Source: Alitta virens
Taxonomy: Eukaryota > Annelida > Polychaeta > Phyllodocida > Nereididae
Length of the DNA stretch: 64,000 bases
Reading direction: 5' to 3'
NCBI GenBank assembly: GCA_932294295.1
Contig: OW028575.1
Coordinates: forward strand, 16,620,058 to 16,684,057
In this document: one piece after another, positions 38,811 to 49,500 of the stretch
Numbering within the stretch: position 1 is the stretch's first letter
Layout of the letters: every line of letters starts with the position of its first letter
The notes under the pieces: generated by a model
Database searches by the model: none
What the model saw: only the letters and a program-made list of their open reading frames with translations
What the model was told of the DNA's origin: nothing
Made by a program: the position numbers and the translations under genes

Positions 38811-39111
38811 CCATTCACACTTTGATTTGGAGACTCCACACCCACAATGACGACATGTGCCTGTCAGGTCCTCTGGAATGACACAATGTACTTCAATTAA
38901 CCCGGATCTTAAACCCTCTGCATGAATAAATACATATAAAATATCAGACTAACAATTATATGAATAAATATTAAACTTGATCTGAGAGTATTTGTACACA
39001 AACCAGTTGCGGCGATTATCTCTGCTGGTATGGCACTGCGCATATTCTGAACAGTTTGTGTGGTGTTCACAAATTGGATGGTATCCCTCTGGTTTCTTAT
39101 CAGGAGGCATT
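38811..39111 (-). CDS. Two Cys/His-rich exon-like segments, unknown protein
   Basis: Minus strand: segment 39111-38977, after TTTGCAG, encodes MPPDKKPEGYHPICEHHTNC and SEYAQCHTSRDNRRNWFVYK, rich in Cys and His. Segment 38872-38811, between ATTCCAG and GTATGT, encodes DLTGTCRHCGCGVSKSKCEW, a compact C-x2-C-x-C-x5-C candidate zinc site. The phases of the two do not fit with the obvious donor (ATCAA|GTTTAA), so the join is unproven. They lie on the same strand as the C48 protease gene at 51-56 kb, which lacks a 3' end, and the 11-kb LINE pair separates them. No family is recognised. Confidence 0.4.
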
Positions 39112-39182
39112 CTGCAAACTGTAATACAATAATATGTTGGTGAAAACAATGCTAAAAGATATGACTTGATGCAACAGCTCTA

Positions 39183-39267
39183 GCCCTCGAAGGTCCTGGG
39201 CCTCCACGCGGCGAGGGTGGAAACACTTGGGGTGAAGTCCTCTATCCCCAGTGGCTAAAACAGGACC
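39183..39267 (+). ncRNA. HDV-like ribozyme, 5' end of LINE copy L2
   Basis: Identical to the ribozyme of copy L3 (see 44878-44962), including the seven-pair P2 with the extra C (CAGGACC). Confidence 0.9.
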
Positions 39268-39335
39268 GTGCGCATTGCACAAGCTGCTCCAGCTTTACAG
39301 GAGGGTGTGTCCCCTACCATACAGGGGAAACAAAA

Positions 39336-41026
39336 ATGAATATGTCCGAATCGACAATTTCAGACCGGCTCGCACGTCCCCCGGGTGAACAAGGTGCGCG
39401 TCCCTCAGCGGTAAACCAGGCTGAGGTCGAAAAATTGGCTACTGGTTCCAGACAAAGTAAACGTTTCCGCTCATCTACAGATGATGCCAATCCAAGTACA
39501 ACTTATGATGTTATATCTACGCCATGGCCTAAGTTTTTTGTTGTTACTGGCAGTGACGATGGGTTTTCCCGTCTCTCAGCCATAACAATTTGTCGAACGT
39601 TGAAAGAAAGTATTGGTTTCGTTGAAAATACGAGAAGGCTCAGGAGTTCATCCTTGCTGGTGCAGGTTGCCCACAAGGACCAATCGTTAAAATTGCTGGA
39701 GCTGAGGGCCTTTGCGAGTACCCCTGTAAAGGTGGAGCCCCATCGGTTCTTCAACTCTTGCAAGGGGGTTGTGACATCTCATGAGAGCAGTCTCTGCTCC
39801 GATGACGAACTGGCCCTCGAAGGTCCTGGGCCTCCACGCGGCGAGGGTGGAAACACTTGGGGTGAAGTCCTCTATCCCCAGTGGCTAAAACAGGACAGTG
39901 CGCATTGCACAAGCTACTCCAGCTATCCAACGCAGACACTTATTGATTTTTTGCATGCTTCTGGTTTCTACTACCAACTATGGATGATCAATCTTACCCT
40001 AGAGAGCCTCTACATAGCCCACTCAGGTGCTGATGAGGCGTTAAACAATAACACTACCTACCTACTACCGATGACGAACTGAGGGACTGGCTGAATGACT
40101 ACAATGTCATCCACATTCACCGCCAGCCCCCCAGATATTCACGACAGCTACTGACTCTGACCTTTGATGGCACAGTGTTGCCTGATAGGGTCAGCATAGG
40201 GTTCGAGTGGTGTAGGGTACGTCCCTACATCCCGAACCCAAAACGATGTTATAATTGCCAGCGATTTGGCCATTTTAGCGGCTCCTGCCGCGCCAAAGCA
40301 ACCTGCGCCAATTGTGGGTCACGGGAACACGTTCATTCCCGTGACTCACCATGTCAGAAACAGTCATATTGTGTTAATTGTGGAGGTGATGGGCCAGCCT
40401 ATCACCGTGGCTGTCCCAAATGGCAGCTAGAGAAAGAGATCCTGAAGTTAAAGACCACCAAGGATATCTCCTTTCCCCAAGCACGCCGTATAGCTGAACA
40501 GGCTGCTGGGGCAAGTTATGCCTCAGTCCTGTCTCAGATGGCTGGACCTAGATCTCCTTCACCCAGATCATCGCCCAGGCGAAGGATTGACCTAGATCCT
40601 AATTATAATTATTCCAAGGCAGGGCAAAGCTTGCAGAAACATAAACCAGAATCTAAGACTTCACAGGCAGACGATCACCTCGCAAGAATAAAGCAGCATG
40701 CTATAGATGTCGGAAAAGGACATCTTGTAGCTCCATCGGTTAGTGCGTCACAACTTAGTGTACCCTCACAGGGTGCACCTTCCGGCGTTGAGTCGGAAGA
40801 GATACACCAGCCGATGGAAGAGGAGGCAGGGACTACCACCATCCCTAGGCCTCAACGGGAGGGGGCAATTGATAAAAGATCAATTGTTCCCAAAAGACCC
40901 CCCCTCATCAGAAAAACACTAGAAAAATCTAGTGCATTGAGCTTCATAACACCACCATCTAAGCATGGTGGGGCCCTCAAAAAGATCTTAACACCAAAAG
41001 AGGCAGCGACTTTGAAGAAAAAGTGA
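39336..41026 (+). pseudogene. LINE ORF1 interrupted by a short ribozyme-headed element (L2)
   Basis: ORF1 starts at ATG 39336 and matches L3 ORF1 up to the codons for CSDDEL (residue 159). There a 255-bp element (39813-40067) plus a 14-bp duplication intervenes. The original frame resumes at 40082 (RDWLNDYN) and runs to the stop at 41026. The reading frame enters the insert (ALEGPGPPRGEGG) and terminates in its tail at 40082, so the zinc knuckles and C-terminal half are lost from the protein. Apart from the insert the sequence is nearly identical to L3. Confidence 0.93.
39813..40067 (+). mobile_element. Short ribozyme-headed non-autonomous retroelement, copy 2
   Basis: Same structure and same internal junction (CCAGCT|ATCCAACGC) as the copies at 21148 and 63205. 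Perfect 14-bp duplication CCGATGACGAACTG at 39799-39812 and 40068-40081. Tail ACACTACCTACCTA. The ribozyme is canonical. It inserted into LINE ORF1 after L2 itself had inserted. Confidence 0.96.
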
Positions 41027-41096
41027 ATATTCATACAAATTCATACCATGCACTACAGATTTTACTATGATAATATTAAACTCTTTTAACTAATTC

Positions 41097-44000
41097 ATGG
41101 ACAGTATCATTCAGTGGAACTGTCGAGGTTTCAGAGCCAACTTCGATGAAATAGGTTGCATGGTCCAAGACTTAAACCCTAGTGTTTTCTGTCTACAGGA
41201 AACATTTCTGAAACCTCCAAATAGTTTTAAACTGAGAAACTATCATATGTATAATACATATGGCAATATTGCCCACGATAGAGCCACTGGTGGCTCATCA
41301 ATTTTAGTTAAAAATGGCATCATTCATACCCATATTGCTCTTAACACTAACCTTCAGGCTACAGCAGTTCGTCTGAACCTGAATAAAACATTCACCATAT
41401 GTTCCTTATATATTCCTCCACCCTTTCACCTTACAGCCAGTGATTTGCATAACCTTTACAATCAACTGCCTGAACCGCATCTTATCCTAGGAGATTTTAA
41501 CAGCCATAACCAATTGTGGGGAAGCACTTCCCACAACAACAAAGGAAAAACCATTGAAGATTTTCTCAATGACCACACCCTTTGCTTGTTCAATGATGGT
41601 TCACCTACATATCTTCACCCAGGTCATGGAACATTTTCAGCGATAGACCTTAGTATATGTGATCCAGCGTTATTTCTGGAATTTGAATGGAGAGTATTAG
41701 AGGACACTCACGGCAGTGATCACTTTCCTATTGTCCTACAAAACGTAGAAGGTACAAGAGAAGTGGGTCAACTCCGATGGAAGTTGCATAAAGCGGATTG
41801 GACCTCCTTCGAAAAGCACTGCTTAGAAACAATTACTATGTCTCATTATAGGAATTGTAATAATCTCGTTGAAGATTTTACTGATGATATTACTGATATA
41901 GCCAATAAAACAATACCGATGACAAAAAATAATTCTAAACGTAGTGCAAGACCTTGGTTTGATGACGAAGTAAGAGAAGCTATTAAAAACCGTAAGAAAG
42001 CCCTCAGAATTTTTAAATCACAGCCGACCATCAACAATCTGAATAATTTTAAGTGCCTGAAAGCCAAATCGCGTAGAATTGTCAGGCAAAAAAAACGTAG
42101 TTGCTGGAGAGACTATGTCTCCAGACTCACTGAAAGAACTCCTAGCAATAAAGTCTGGAAAATGATTAAGAAGATTGAAGGAAAGAACCTAGCTTCGCAT
42201 GTAAGCATTCTAGAAGTGAATGGAGAACATCTCTCCTCACCAGAACAAATATCAAACGGGTTAGGAGAACAGTTTGCATACAACTCCTCATCGGAGAACT
42301 ATACGAGAGAATTTCAATGTTATAAGGCTCAAGCTGAGAGATTAACCCTAAATATACAGTCTGATAACAGCGAAGATTATAACTCCTACATCACCTTAGA
42401 AGAACTTCAGAAGGTCATCTTAAAAGCGACTGACTCTGCAACAGGCCCTGATAATATACATTATCAAATCTTAAAACACCTACCTCAATCCTCTTTAAAA
42501 ACATTACTGTATATCTTTAATCAAATTTGGGAGAAGGGATGTCTTCCATCCCTGTGGAAACAAGCCACGGTCATCCCAATTCCCAAGCCGGGGAAGGATC
42601 ATAGTGATCCTATGAATTATCGACCAATATCCTTAACCAGTTGTCTATGTAAGACAATGGAGCGAATTGTTACTGATAGACTGGTTTGGTTCCTGGAGTC
42701 GAACCAGCTTATTACAGAGTTCCAATCTGGATTTCGCCGTCACAGGAGCACATTAGATCATTTAGTCAGACTGGAAACTTATGTTAGAGATGCTTTCATT
42801 AACAGAGAACACGTAGTAGCCATATTCTTTGACCTAGAAAAAGCTTATGACACTACATGGAAATATGGAATAATGAAAGATCTCCACGACTTAGGGCTTC
42901 GAGGTCGCCTTCCAGTTTTCATCGGATCCTTCCTACAGGATCGCTTCTTTAAGGTCCGAGTGGGATCAACGATGTCAAGCCCCTACTCTCAGGAGAATGG
43001 AGTCCCTCAGGGTAGTATTCTCTCGCCCACCCTCTTTAACGTCAAAATCAACAGTATAGTAAATTCCATCTCAGAAAATCTCATGTCGTCCCTATATGTT
43101 GACGATTTCCTCATTGCATATCGTTCCAGATATATGCCAACCATAGAACGACAACTGCAATTAAATTTGAATAGGATTCACAAATGGTCACTCGAAAATG
43201 GCTTCAAGTTCTCTAAACAGAAGACAGTTTGTCTGCCTTTCTATTACTTACGATCAAACCATCCAGATCCATCACTAATAATTGACAACTGTCAAATAAA
43301 AGTGGTGAATGAAACAAAATTTTTGGGTGTACTCTTTGACTCCAAATTGTCTTTCATTCCGCATATCAAAGCACTGAAAGCAAAGTGCCTGAAATCAATG
43401 AACCTCCTTAAAGTAGTGAGCAAATATAATTGGGGTGGGGACACAACGGTCCTCCTTCGTCTCTATCGAGCAATTACTCGTTCTCGACTTGATTATGGTT
43501 CTGTGGTATATGGCTCCGCCAGACCATCTTATCTAAAATGCCTGAATTCTGTACATCATCAAGGGTTGCGACTAAGCTTAAGAGCTTTTCGTACATCTCC
43601 TGTAGAGAGCTTATATGTACTGGCAGGGGAACCTCCACTTTCCCTTCGTCGTATCAAGTTATCCATGCAATACATACTAAAAGTAGCTTCAACTCCAACA
43701 AATCCAACATATGATGTAATATTTCATCCAAAATACATGCATCATTATGAATCTCGTTCAAACGCCATTCGACCACTGGGATTACGCATGAAATTCTATC
43801 TTGAGGCTGCAAAAATTGATACTACAATCATTGCCGAGACGGAAGTACCACCCATTCCGCCATGGATTCTCCCAGTCCCGAAAGTTATACTGGATTTGGC
43901 AGAGCTGAAGAAAAGCGAAACCAATCCGGTAGACTATCAAAACCTATTTTATAGTATAAGGTTTAAATACGAATCGTACAAATTTCTATACACAGATGGC

Positions 44001-44780
44001 TCAAAAATGGAAAGACGAGTAGGCTGTGCTGTCACTTCTTATAAAACCGTTATAGCTGAATGTCGTCTTCCAGACCACTGCTCAATATACACTGCAGAAT
44101 TAACAGCTATTTACCTTGCCTTAAAGAATATCGAGGACTCAGAATCAGATCGTTATGTTATCTGTTCTGATTCCAAATCTGCTCTTCAAGCAATCCAAAA
44201 TAAACAACTTGATAACCCTGGTATCTTAGATGTTCTTATTAAGTATTTCTATCTTCACGAATACAAAGACATAGTATTCTGCTGGATTCCTGGACACGCT
44301 GGCATTGAAGGGAATGAAAAAGCAGACCTGGCAGCAAAAAGGGCTCTTACAAAAGAGATAACTGATTTTACCATTCCATACACTGATTTTAAAATGACTA
44401 TAAAATCTTTTATCATGTCTTGCTGGCAAAGACAATGGAATGAATGTAATAACAACAAGTTGCATTCAATCTTACCTTGCATTCAAAATAAAATACCGAG
44501 TAGGTTCAATACTCGCAAAGATCAAGGAATATATCACAGATGCCTCATAGGACATTCAAGACTTACACATTTACACCTTTTAGTCAATGAACCGGCACCG
44601 GTATGCCAGAGTTGTCGGCGCCCCCTAACAATCAAACATATTTTATTAGATTGCATCCACTTACAACGCATTAGAAGACCTCTGTTTCAAGCTACTACCT
44701 TACAACATCTCTTTACTAGATATCCAACCCAGACAATTATTGATTTTTTATATGCTTCTGGTTTCTACTACCAAATATAG
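41097..44780 (+). CDS. LINE ORF2: endonuclease, reverse transcriptase, RNase H (L2)
   Basis: Intact 1227-codon frame with the same domain plan as L3 (see 46523). Differences include H for R in EPRLILGDFN, S for A in RPIALTS, and a 3' end of the other subtype (LQRIRRPLFQATTLQ instead of LQRFRRPLFQANTLQ; CQSCRRPLT). It begins 70 nt after the ORF1 stop. All catalytic residues are present, so it may still supply enzyme although its own ORF1 is broken. Confidence 0.95.
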   Translation: MDSIIQWNCRGFRANFDEIGCMVQDLNPSVFCLQETFLKPPNSFKLRNYHMYNTYGNIAHDRATGGSSILVKNGIIHTHIALNTNLQATAVRLNLNKTFTICSLYIPPPFHLTASDLHNLYNQLPEPHLILGDFNSHNQLWGSTSHNNKGKTIEDFLNDHTLCLFNDGSPTYLHPGHGTFSAIDLSICDPALFLEFEWRVLEDTHGSDHFPIVLQNVEGTREVGQLRWKLHKADWTSFEKHCLETITMSHYRNCNNLVEDFTDDITDIANKTIPMTKNNSKRSARPWFDDEVREAIKNRKKALRIFKSQPTINNLNNFKCLKAKSRRIVRQKKRSCWRDYVSRLTERTPSNKVWKMIKKIEGKNLASHVSILEVNGEHLSSPEQISNGLGEQFAYNSSSENYTREFQCYKAQAERLTLNIQSDNSEDYNSYITLEELQKVILKATDSATGPDNIHYQILKHLPQSSLKTLLYIFNQIWEKGCLPSLWKQATVIPIPKPGKDHSDPMNYRPISLTSCLCKTMERIVTDRLVWFLESNQLITEFQSGFRRHRSTLDHLVRLETYVRDAFINREHVVAIFFDLEKAYDTTWKYGIMKDLHDLGLRGRLPVFIGSFLQDRFFKVRVGSTMSSPYSQENGVPQGSILSPTLFNVKINSIVNSISENLMSSLYVDDFLIAYRSRYMPTIERQLQLNLNRIHKWSLENGFKFSKQKTVCLPFYYLRSNHPDPSLIIDNCQIKVVNETKFLGVLFDSKLSFIPHIKALKAKCLKSMNLLKVVSKYNWGGDTTVLLRLYRAITRSRLDYGSVVYGSARPSYLKCLNSVHHQGLRLSLRAFRTSPVESLYVLAGEPPLSLRRIKLSMQYILKVASTPTNPTYDVIFHPKYMHHYESRSNAIRPLGLRMKFYLEAAKIDTTIIAETEVPPIPPWILPVPKVILDLAELKKSETNPVDYQNLFYSIRFKYESYKFLYTDGSKMERRVGCAVTSYKTVIAECRLPDHCSIYTAELTAIYLALKNIEDSESDRYVICSDSKSALQAIQNKQLDNPGILDVLIKYFYLHEYKDIVFCWIPGHAGIEGNEKADLAAKRALTKEITDFTIPYTDFKMTIKSFIMSCWQRQWNECNNNKLHSILPCIQNKIPSRFNTRKDQGIYHRCLIGHSRLTHLHLLVNEPAPVCQSCRRPLTIKHILLDCIHLQRIRRPLFQATTLQHLFTRYPTQTIIDFLYASGFYYQI

Positions 44781-44877
44781 ATAATCAATCTTAACCTAGA
44801 GAGCCTCTACATAGCCCACTCAGGTGCTGATGAGGCGTTAAACAATAACTCACACACACACACATGCAACAGCTCTA

Positions 44878-44962
44878 GCCCTCGAAGGTCCTGGGCCTCC
44901 ACGCGGCGAGGGTGGAAACACTTGGGGTGAAGTCCTCTATCCCCAGTGGCTAAAACAGGACC
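44878..44962 (+). ncRNA. HDV-like self-cleaving ribozyme at the 5' end of LINE copy L3
   Basis: An 85-nt segment fits the nested double pseudoknot of the hepatitis delta virus ribozyme. P1: GCCCTC (44878-44883) with GAGGGT (44908-44913), starting with the typical G-U pair. P2: GGTCCTG (44887-44893) with CAGGACC (44956-44962). P3: GCC (44895-44897) with GGC (44905-44907), loop TCCACGC. P1.1: CC (44899-44900) with GG (44914-44915). P4: TGGGG (44923-44927) with CCCCA (44941-44945). J4/2 is GGCTAAAA with the expected catalytic C at 44950, position 73 of the ribozyme. The predicted cleavage site, before the first G, is exactly the element's 5' boundary as defined by the target-site duplication. 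HDV-like ribozymes at 5' ends of R2 and other non-LTR elements are established; this instance is inferred from the fold. Confidence 0.92.
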
Positions 44963-45030
44963 GTGCGCATTGCACAAGCTGCTCCAGCTTTACAGGAGGG
45001 TGTGTCCCCTACCATACAGGGGAAACAAAA

Positions 45031-46452
45031 ATGAATATGTCCGAATCGACAATTTCAGACCGGCTCGCACGTCCCCCGGGTGAACAAGGTGCGCGTCCCT
45101 CAGCGGTAAACCAGGCTGAGGTCGAAAAATTGGCTACTGGTTCCAGACAAAGTAAACGTTTCCGCTCATCTACAGATGATGCCAATCCAAGTACAACTTA
45201 TGATGTTATATCTACGCCATGGCCTAAGTTTCTTGTTGTTACTGGCAGTGACGATGGGTTTTCCCGTCTCTCAGCCATAACAATTTGTCGAACGTTGAAA
45301 GAAAGTATTGGTTTCGTTGAAAATACGAGAAGGCTCAGGAGTTCATCCTTGCTGGTGCAGGTTGCCCACAAGGACCAATCGTTAAAATTGCTGGAGCTGA
45401 GGGCCTTTGCGGGTACCCCTGTAAAGGTGGAGCCCCATCGGTTCTTCAACTCTTGCAAGGGGGTTGTGACATCTCATGAGAGCAGTCTCTGCTCCGATGA
45501 CGAACTGAGGGACTGGCTGAATGACTACAATGTCATCCACATTCACCGCCAGCCCCCCAGATATTCACGACAGCTACTGACTCTGACCTTTGATGGCACA
45601 GTGTTGCCTGATAGGGTCAGCATAGGGTTCGAGTGGTGTAGGGTACGTCCCTACATCCCGAACCCAAAACGATGTTATAATTGCCAGCGATTTGGCCATT
45701 TTAGCGGCTCCTGCCGCGCCAAAGCAACCTGCGCCAATTGTGGGTCACGGGAACACGTTCATTCCCGTGACTCACCATGTCAGAAACAGTCATATTGTGT
45801 TAATTGTGGAGGTGATGGGCCAGCCTATCACCGTGGCTGTCCCAAATGGCAGCTAGAGAAAGAGATCCTGAAGTTAAAGACCACCAAGGATATCTCCTTT
45901 CCCCAAGCACGCCGTATAGCTGAACAGGCTGCTGGGGCAAGCTATGCCTCAGTCCTGTCTCAGATGGCTGGACCTAGATCTCCTTCACCCAGATCATCGC
46001 CCAGGCGAAGGATTGACCTAGATCCTAATTATAATTATTCCAAGGCAGGGCAAAGCTTGCAGAAACATAAACCTGAATCTAAGACTTCACAGGCAGACGA
46101 TCACCTCGCAAGAATAAAGCAGCATGCTATAGATGTCGGAAAAGGACATCTTGTAGCTCCATCGGTTGGTGCGTCACAACTTAGTGTACCCTCACAGGGT
46201 GCACCTTCCGGCGTTGAGTCGGAAGAGATACACCAGCCGATGGAAGAGGAGGCAGGGACTACCACCATCCCTAGGCCTCAACGGGAGGGGGCAATTGATA
46301 AAAGATCAATTGTTCCCAAAAGACCCCCCCTCATCAGAAAAACACTAGAAAAATCTAGTGCACTGAGCTTCATAGCACCACCATCTAAGCATGGTGGGGC
46401 CCTCAAAAAGATCTTAACACCAAAAGAGGCAGCGACTTTGAAGAAAAAGTGA
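45031..46452 (+). CDS. LINE ORF1, nucleic-acid-binding gag-like protein (L3)
   Basis: 473 residues. Residues 60-200 form a conserved globular region (PWPKFLVVTG...FVENTRRLRSSSLLVQVAHK), probably RRM-like as in I/Jockey ORF1. Three zinc knuckles follow: C215-C218-H223-C228, C234-C237-H242-C250 and C256-C259-H267-C270. The C-terminal 170 residues are Ser/Pro/Arg/Lys-rich and probably disordered. The family binds the element RNA, forms the RNP and acts as a chaperone. The first ATG is chosen because it follows the conserved leader; two Met codons are close together (MNM). The frame is also open upstream, right to the first base of the ribozyme. Confidence 0.95.
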   Translation: MNMSESTISDRLARPPGEQGARPSAVNQAEVEKLATGSRQSKRFRSSTDDANPSTTYDVISTPWPKFLVVTGSDDGFSRLSAITICRTLKESIGFVENTRRLRSSSLLVQVAHKDQSLKLLELRAFAGTPVKVEPHRFFNSCKGVVTSHESSLCSDDELRDWLNDYNVIHIHRQPPRYSRQLLTLTFDGTVLPDRVSIGFEWCRVRPYIPNPKRCYNCQRFGHFSGSCRAKATCANCGSREHVHSRDSPCQKQSYCVNCGGDGPAYHRGCPKWQLEKEILKLKTTKDISFPQARRIAEQAAGASYASVLSQMAGPRSPSPRSSPRRRIDLDPNYNYSKAGQSLQKHKPESKTSQADDHLARIKQHAIDVGKGHLVAPSVGASQLSVPSQGAPSGVESEEIHQPMEEEAGTTTIPRPQREGAIDKRSIVPKRPPLIRKTLEKSSALSFIAPPSKHGGALKKILTPKEAATLKKK

Positions 46453-46522
46453 ATATTCATACAAATTCATACCATGCACTACAGATTTTACTATGATAAT
46501 ATTAAACTCTTTTAACTAATTC

Positions 46523-49500
46523 ATGGACAGTATCATTCAGTGGAACTGTCGAGGTTTCAGAGCCAACTTCGATGAAATAGGTTGCATGGTCCAAGACTTA
46601 AACCCTAGTGTTTTCTGTCTACAGGAAACATTTCTGAAACCTCCAAATAGTTTTAAACTGAGAAACTATCATATGTATAATACATATGGCAATATTGCCC
46701 ACGATAGAGCCACTGGTGGCTCATCAATTTTAGTTAAAAATGGCATCATTCATACCCATATTGCTCTTAACACTAACCTTCAGGCTACAGCAGTTCGTCT
46801 GAACCTGAATAAAACATTCACCATATGTTCCATATATATTCCTCCACCCTTTCACCTTACAGCCAGTGATTTGCATAACCTATACAATCAACTGCCTGAA
46901 CCGCGTCTTATCCTAGGAGATTTTAACAGCCATAACCAATTGTGGGGAAGCACTTCCCACAACAACAAAGGAAAAACCATTGAAGATTTTCTCAATGACC
47001 ACACCCTTTGCTTGTTCAATGATGGTTCACCTACATATCTTCACCCAGGTCATGGAACATTTTCAGCGATAGACCTTAGTATATGTGATCCAGCGTTATT
47101 TCTGGAATTTGAATGGAGAGTATTAGAGGACACTCACGGCAGTGATCACTTTCCTATTGTCCTACAAAACGTAGAAGGTACAAGAGAAGTGGGTCAACTC
47201 CGATGGAAGTTGCATAAAGCGGATTGGACCTCCTTCGAAAAGCACTGCTTAGAAACAATTACTATGTCTCATTATAGGAATTGTAATAATCTCGTTGAAG
47301 ATTTTACTGATGATATTACTGATATAGCCAATAAAACAATACCGATGACAAAAAATAATTCTAAACGAAGTGCAAGACCCTGGTTTGACGACGAAGTAAG
47401 AGAAGCTATTAAAAACCGTAAGAAAGCCCTCAGAATTTTTAAATCACAGCCGACCATCAACAATCTGAATAATTTTAAGTGCCTGAAAGCCAAAGCGCGT
47501 AGAATTGTCAGGCAAAAAAAACGTAGTTGCTGGAGAGACTATGTCTCCAGACTCACTGAAAGAACTCCTAGCAATAAAGTCTGGAAAATGATTAAGAAGA
47601 TTGAAGGAAAGAACCTAGCGTCGCATGTAAGCATTCTAGAAGTGAATGGAGAACATCTCTCCTCACCAGAACAAATATCAAACGGGTTAGGAGAACAGTT
47701 TGCATACAACTCCTCATCGGAGAACTATACGAGAGAATTTCAATGTTATAAGGCTCAAGCTGAGAGATTAACCCTAAATATACAGTCTGATAACAGCGAA
47801 GATTATAACTCCTACATCACCTTAGAAGAACTTCAGAAGGTCATCTTAAAAGCGACTGACTCTGCAACAGGCCCTGATAATATACATTATCAAATCTTAA
47901 AACACCTACCTCAATCCTCTTTAAAAACATTACTGTATATCTTTAATCAAATTTGGGAGAAGGGATGTCTTCCATCCCTGTGGAAACAAGCCACGGTCAT
48001 CCCAATTCCCAAGCCGGGGAAGGATCATAGTGATCCTATGAATTATCGACCAATAGCCTTAACCAGTTGTCTATGTAAGACAATGGAGCGAATTGTTACT
48101 GATAGACTGGTTTGGTTCCTGGAGTCGAACCAGCTTATTACAGAGTTCCAATCTGGATTTCGCCGTCACAGGAGCACATTAGATCATTTAGTCAGACTGG
48201 AAACTTATGTTAGAGATGCTTTCATTAACAGAGAACACGTAGTAGCCATATTCTTTGACCTAGAAAAAGCTTATGACACTACATGGAAATATGGAATAAT
48301 GAAAGATCTCCACGACTTAGGGCTTCGAGGTCGCCTTCCAGTTTTCATCGGATCCTTCCTACAGGATCGCTTCTTTAAGGTCCGAGTGGGATCAACGATG
48401 TCAAGCCCCTACTCTCAGGAGAATGGAGTCCCTCAGGGTAGTATTCTCTCGCCCATCCTCTTTAACGTCAAAATCAACAGTATAGTAAATTCCATCTCAG
48501 AAAATCTCATGTCGTCCCTATATGTTGACGATTTCCTCATTGCATATCGTTCCAGATATATGCCAACCATAGAACGACAACTGCAATTAAATTTGAATAG
48601 GATTCACAAATGGTCACTCGAAAATGGCTTCAAGTTCTCTAAACAGAAGACAGTTTGTCTGCCTTTCTATTACTTACGATCAAACCATCCAGATCCATCA
48701 CTAATAATTGACAACTGTCAAATAAAAGTGGTGAATGAAACAAAATTTTTGGGTGTACTCTTTGACTCCAAATTGTCTTTCATTCCGCATATCAAAGCAC
48801 TGAAAGCAAAGTGCCTGAAATCAATGAACCTCCTTAAAGTAGTGAGCAAATATAATTGGGGTGGGGACACAACAGTCCTCCTTCGTCTCTATCGAGCACT
48901 TACTCGTTCTCGACTTGATTATGGTTCTGTGGTATATGGCTCCGCCAGACCATCTTATCTAAAATGCCTGAATTCTGTACATCATCAAGGGTTGCGACTA
49001 AGCTTAAGAGCTTTTCGTACATCTCCTGTAGAGAGCTTATATGTACTGGCAGGGGAACCTCCACTTTCCCTTCGTCGTATCAAGTTATCCATGCAATACA
49101 TACTAAAAGTAGCTTCAACTCCAACAAATCCAACATATGATGTAATATTTCATCCAAAATACATGCATCATTATGAATCTCGTTCAAACGCCATTCGACC
49201 ACTGGGATTACGCATGAAATTCTATCTTGAGGCTGCAAAAATTGATACTACAATCATTGCCGAGACGGAAGTACCACCCATTCCGCCATGGATTCTCCCA
49301 GTCCCGAAAGTTATACTGGATTTGGCAGAGCTTAGGAAAAGCGAAACCAATCCGGTAGACTATCAAAACCTATTTTATAGTATAAGGTTTAAATACGAAT
49401 CGTACAAATTTCTATACACAGATGGCTCAAAAATGGAAAGACGAGTAGGCTGTGCTGTCACTTCTTATAAAACCGTTATAGCTGAATGTCGTCTTCCAGA

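Larger units (their letters stand above)
39183..44863 (+). mobile_element. I-like LINE copy L2, full length, ORF1 disrupted by a short element
   Basis: From the ribozyme to the CACACACAC tail it is 5,681 bp. Subtracting the nested short element and its duplicated target (269 bp) leaves 5,412 bp, the same as L3 and L5. It is flanked by the 14-bp duplication ATGCAACAGCTCTA (39169-39182 and 44864-44877), and the right duplication directly abuts copy L3. Confidence 0.96.

Noticed and set aside
44830..44850. CTGATGAGGCGTTAAAC in the LINE 3' tail looks like the CUGAUGA core of a hammerhead ribozyme.
   Set aside because: The required GAAA after stem II is missing (GTTAAAC instead) and no stems I or III can be drawn around it. 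Treated as chance, although it lies in the shared LINE/SINE 3' region.
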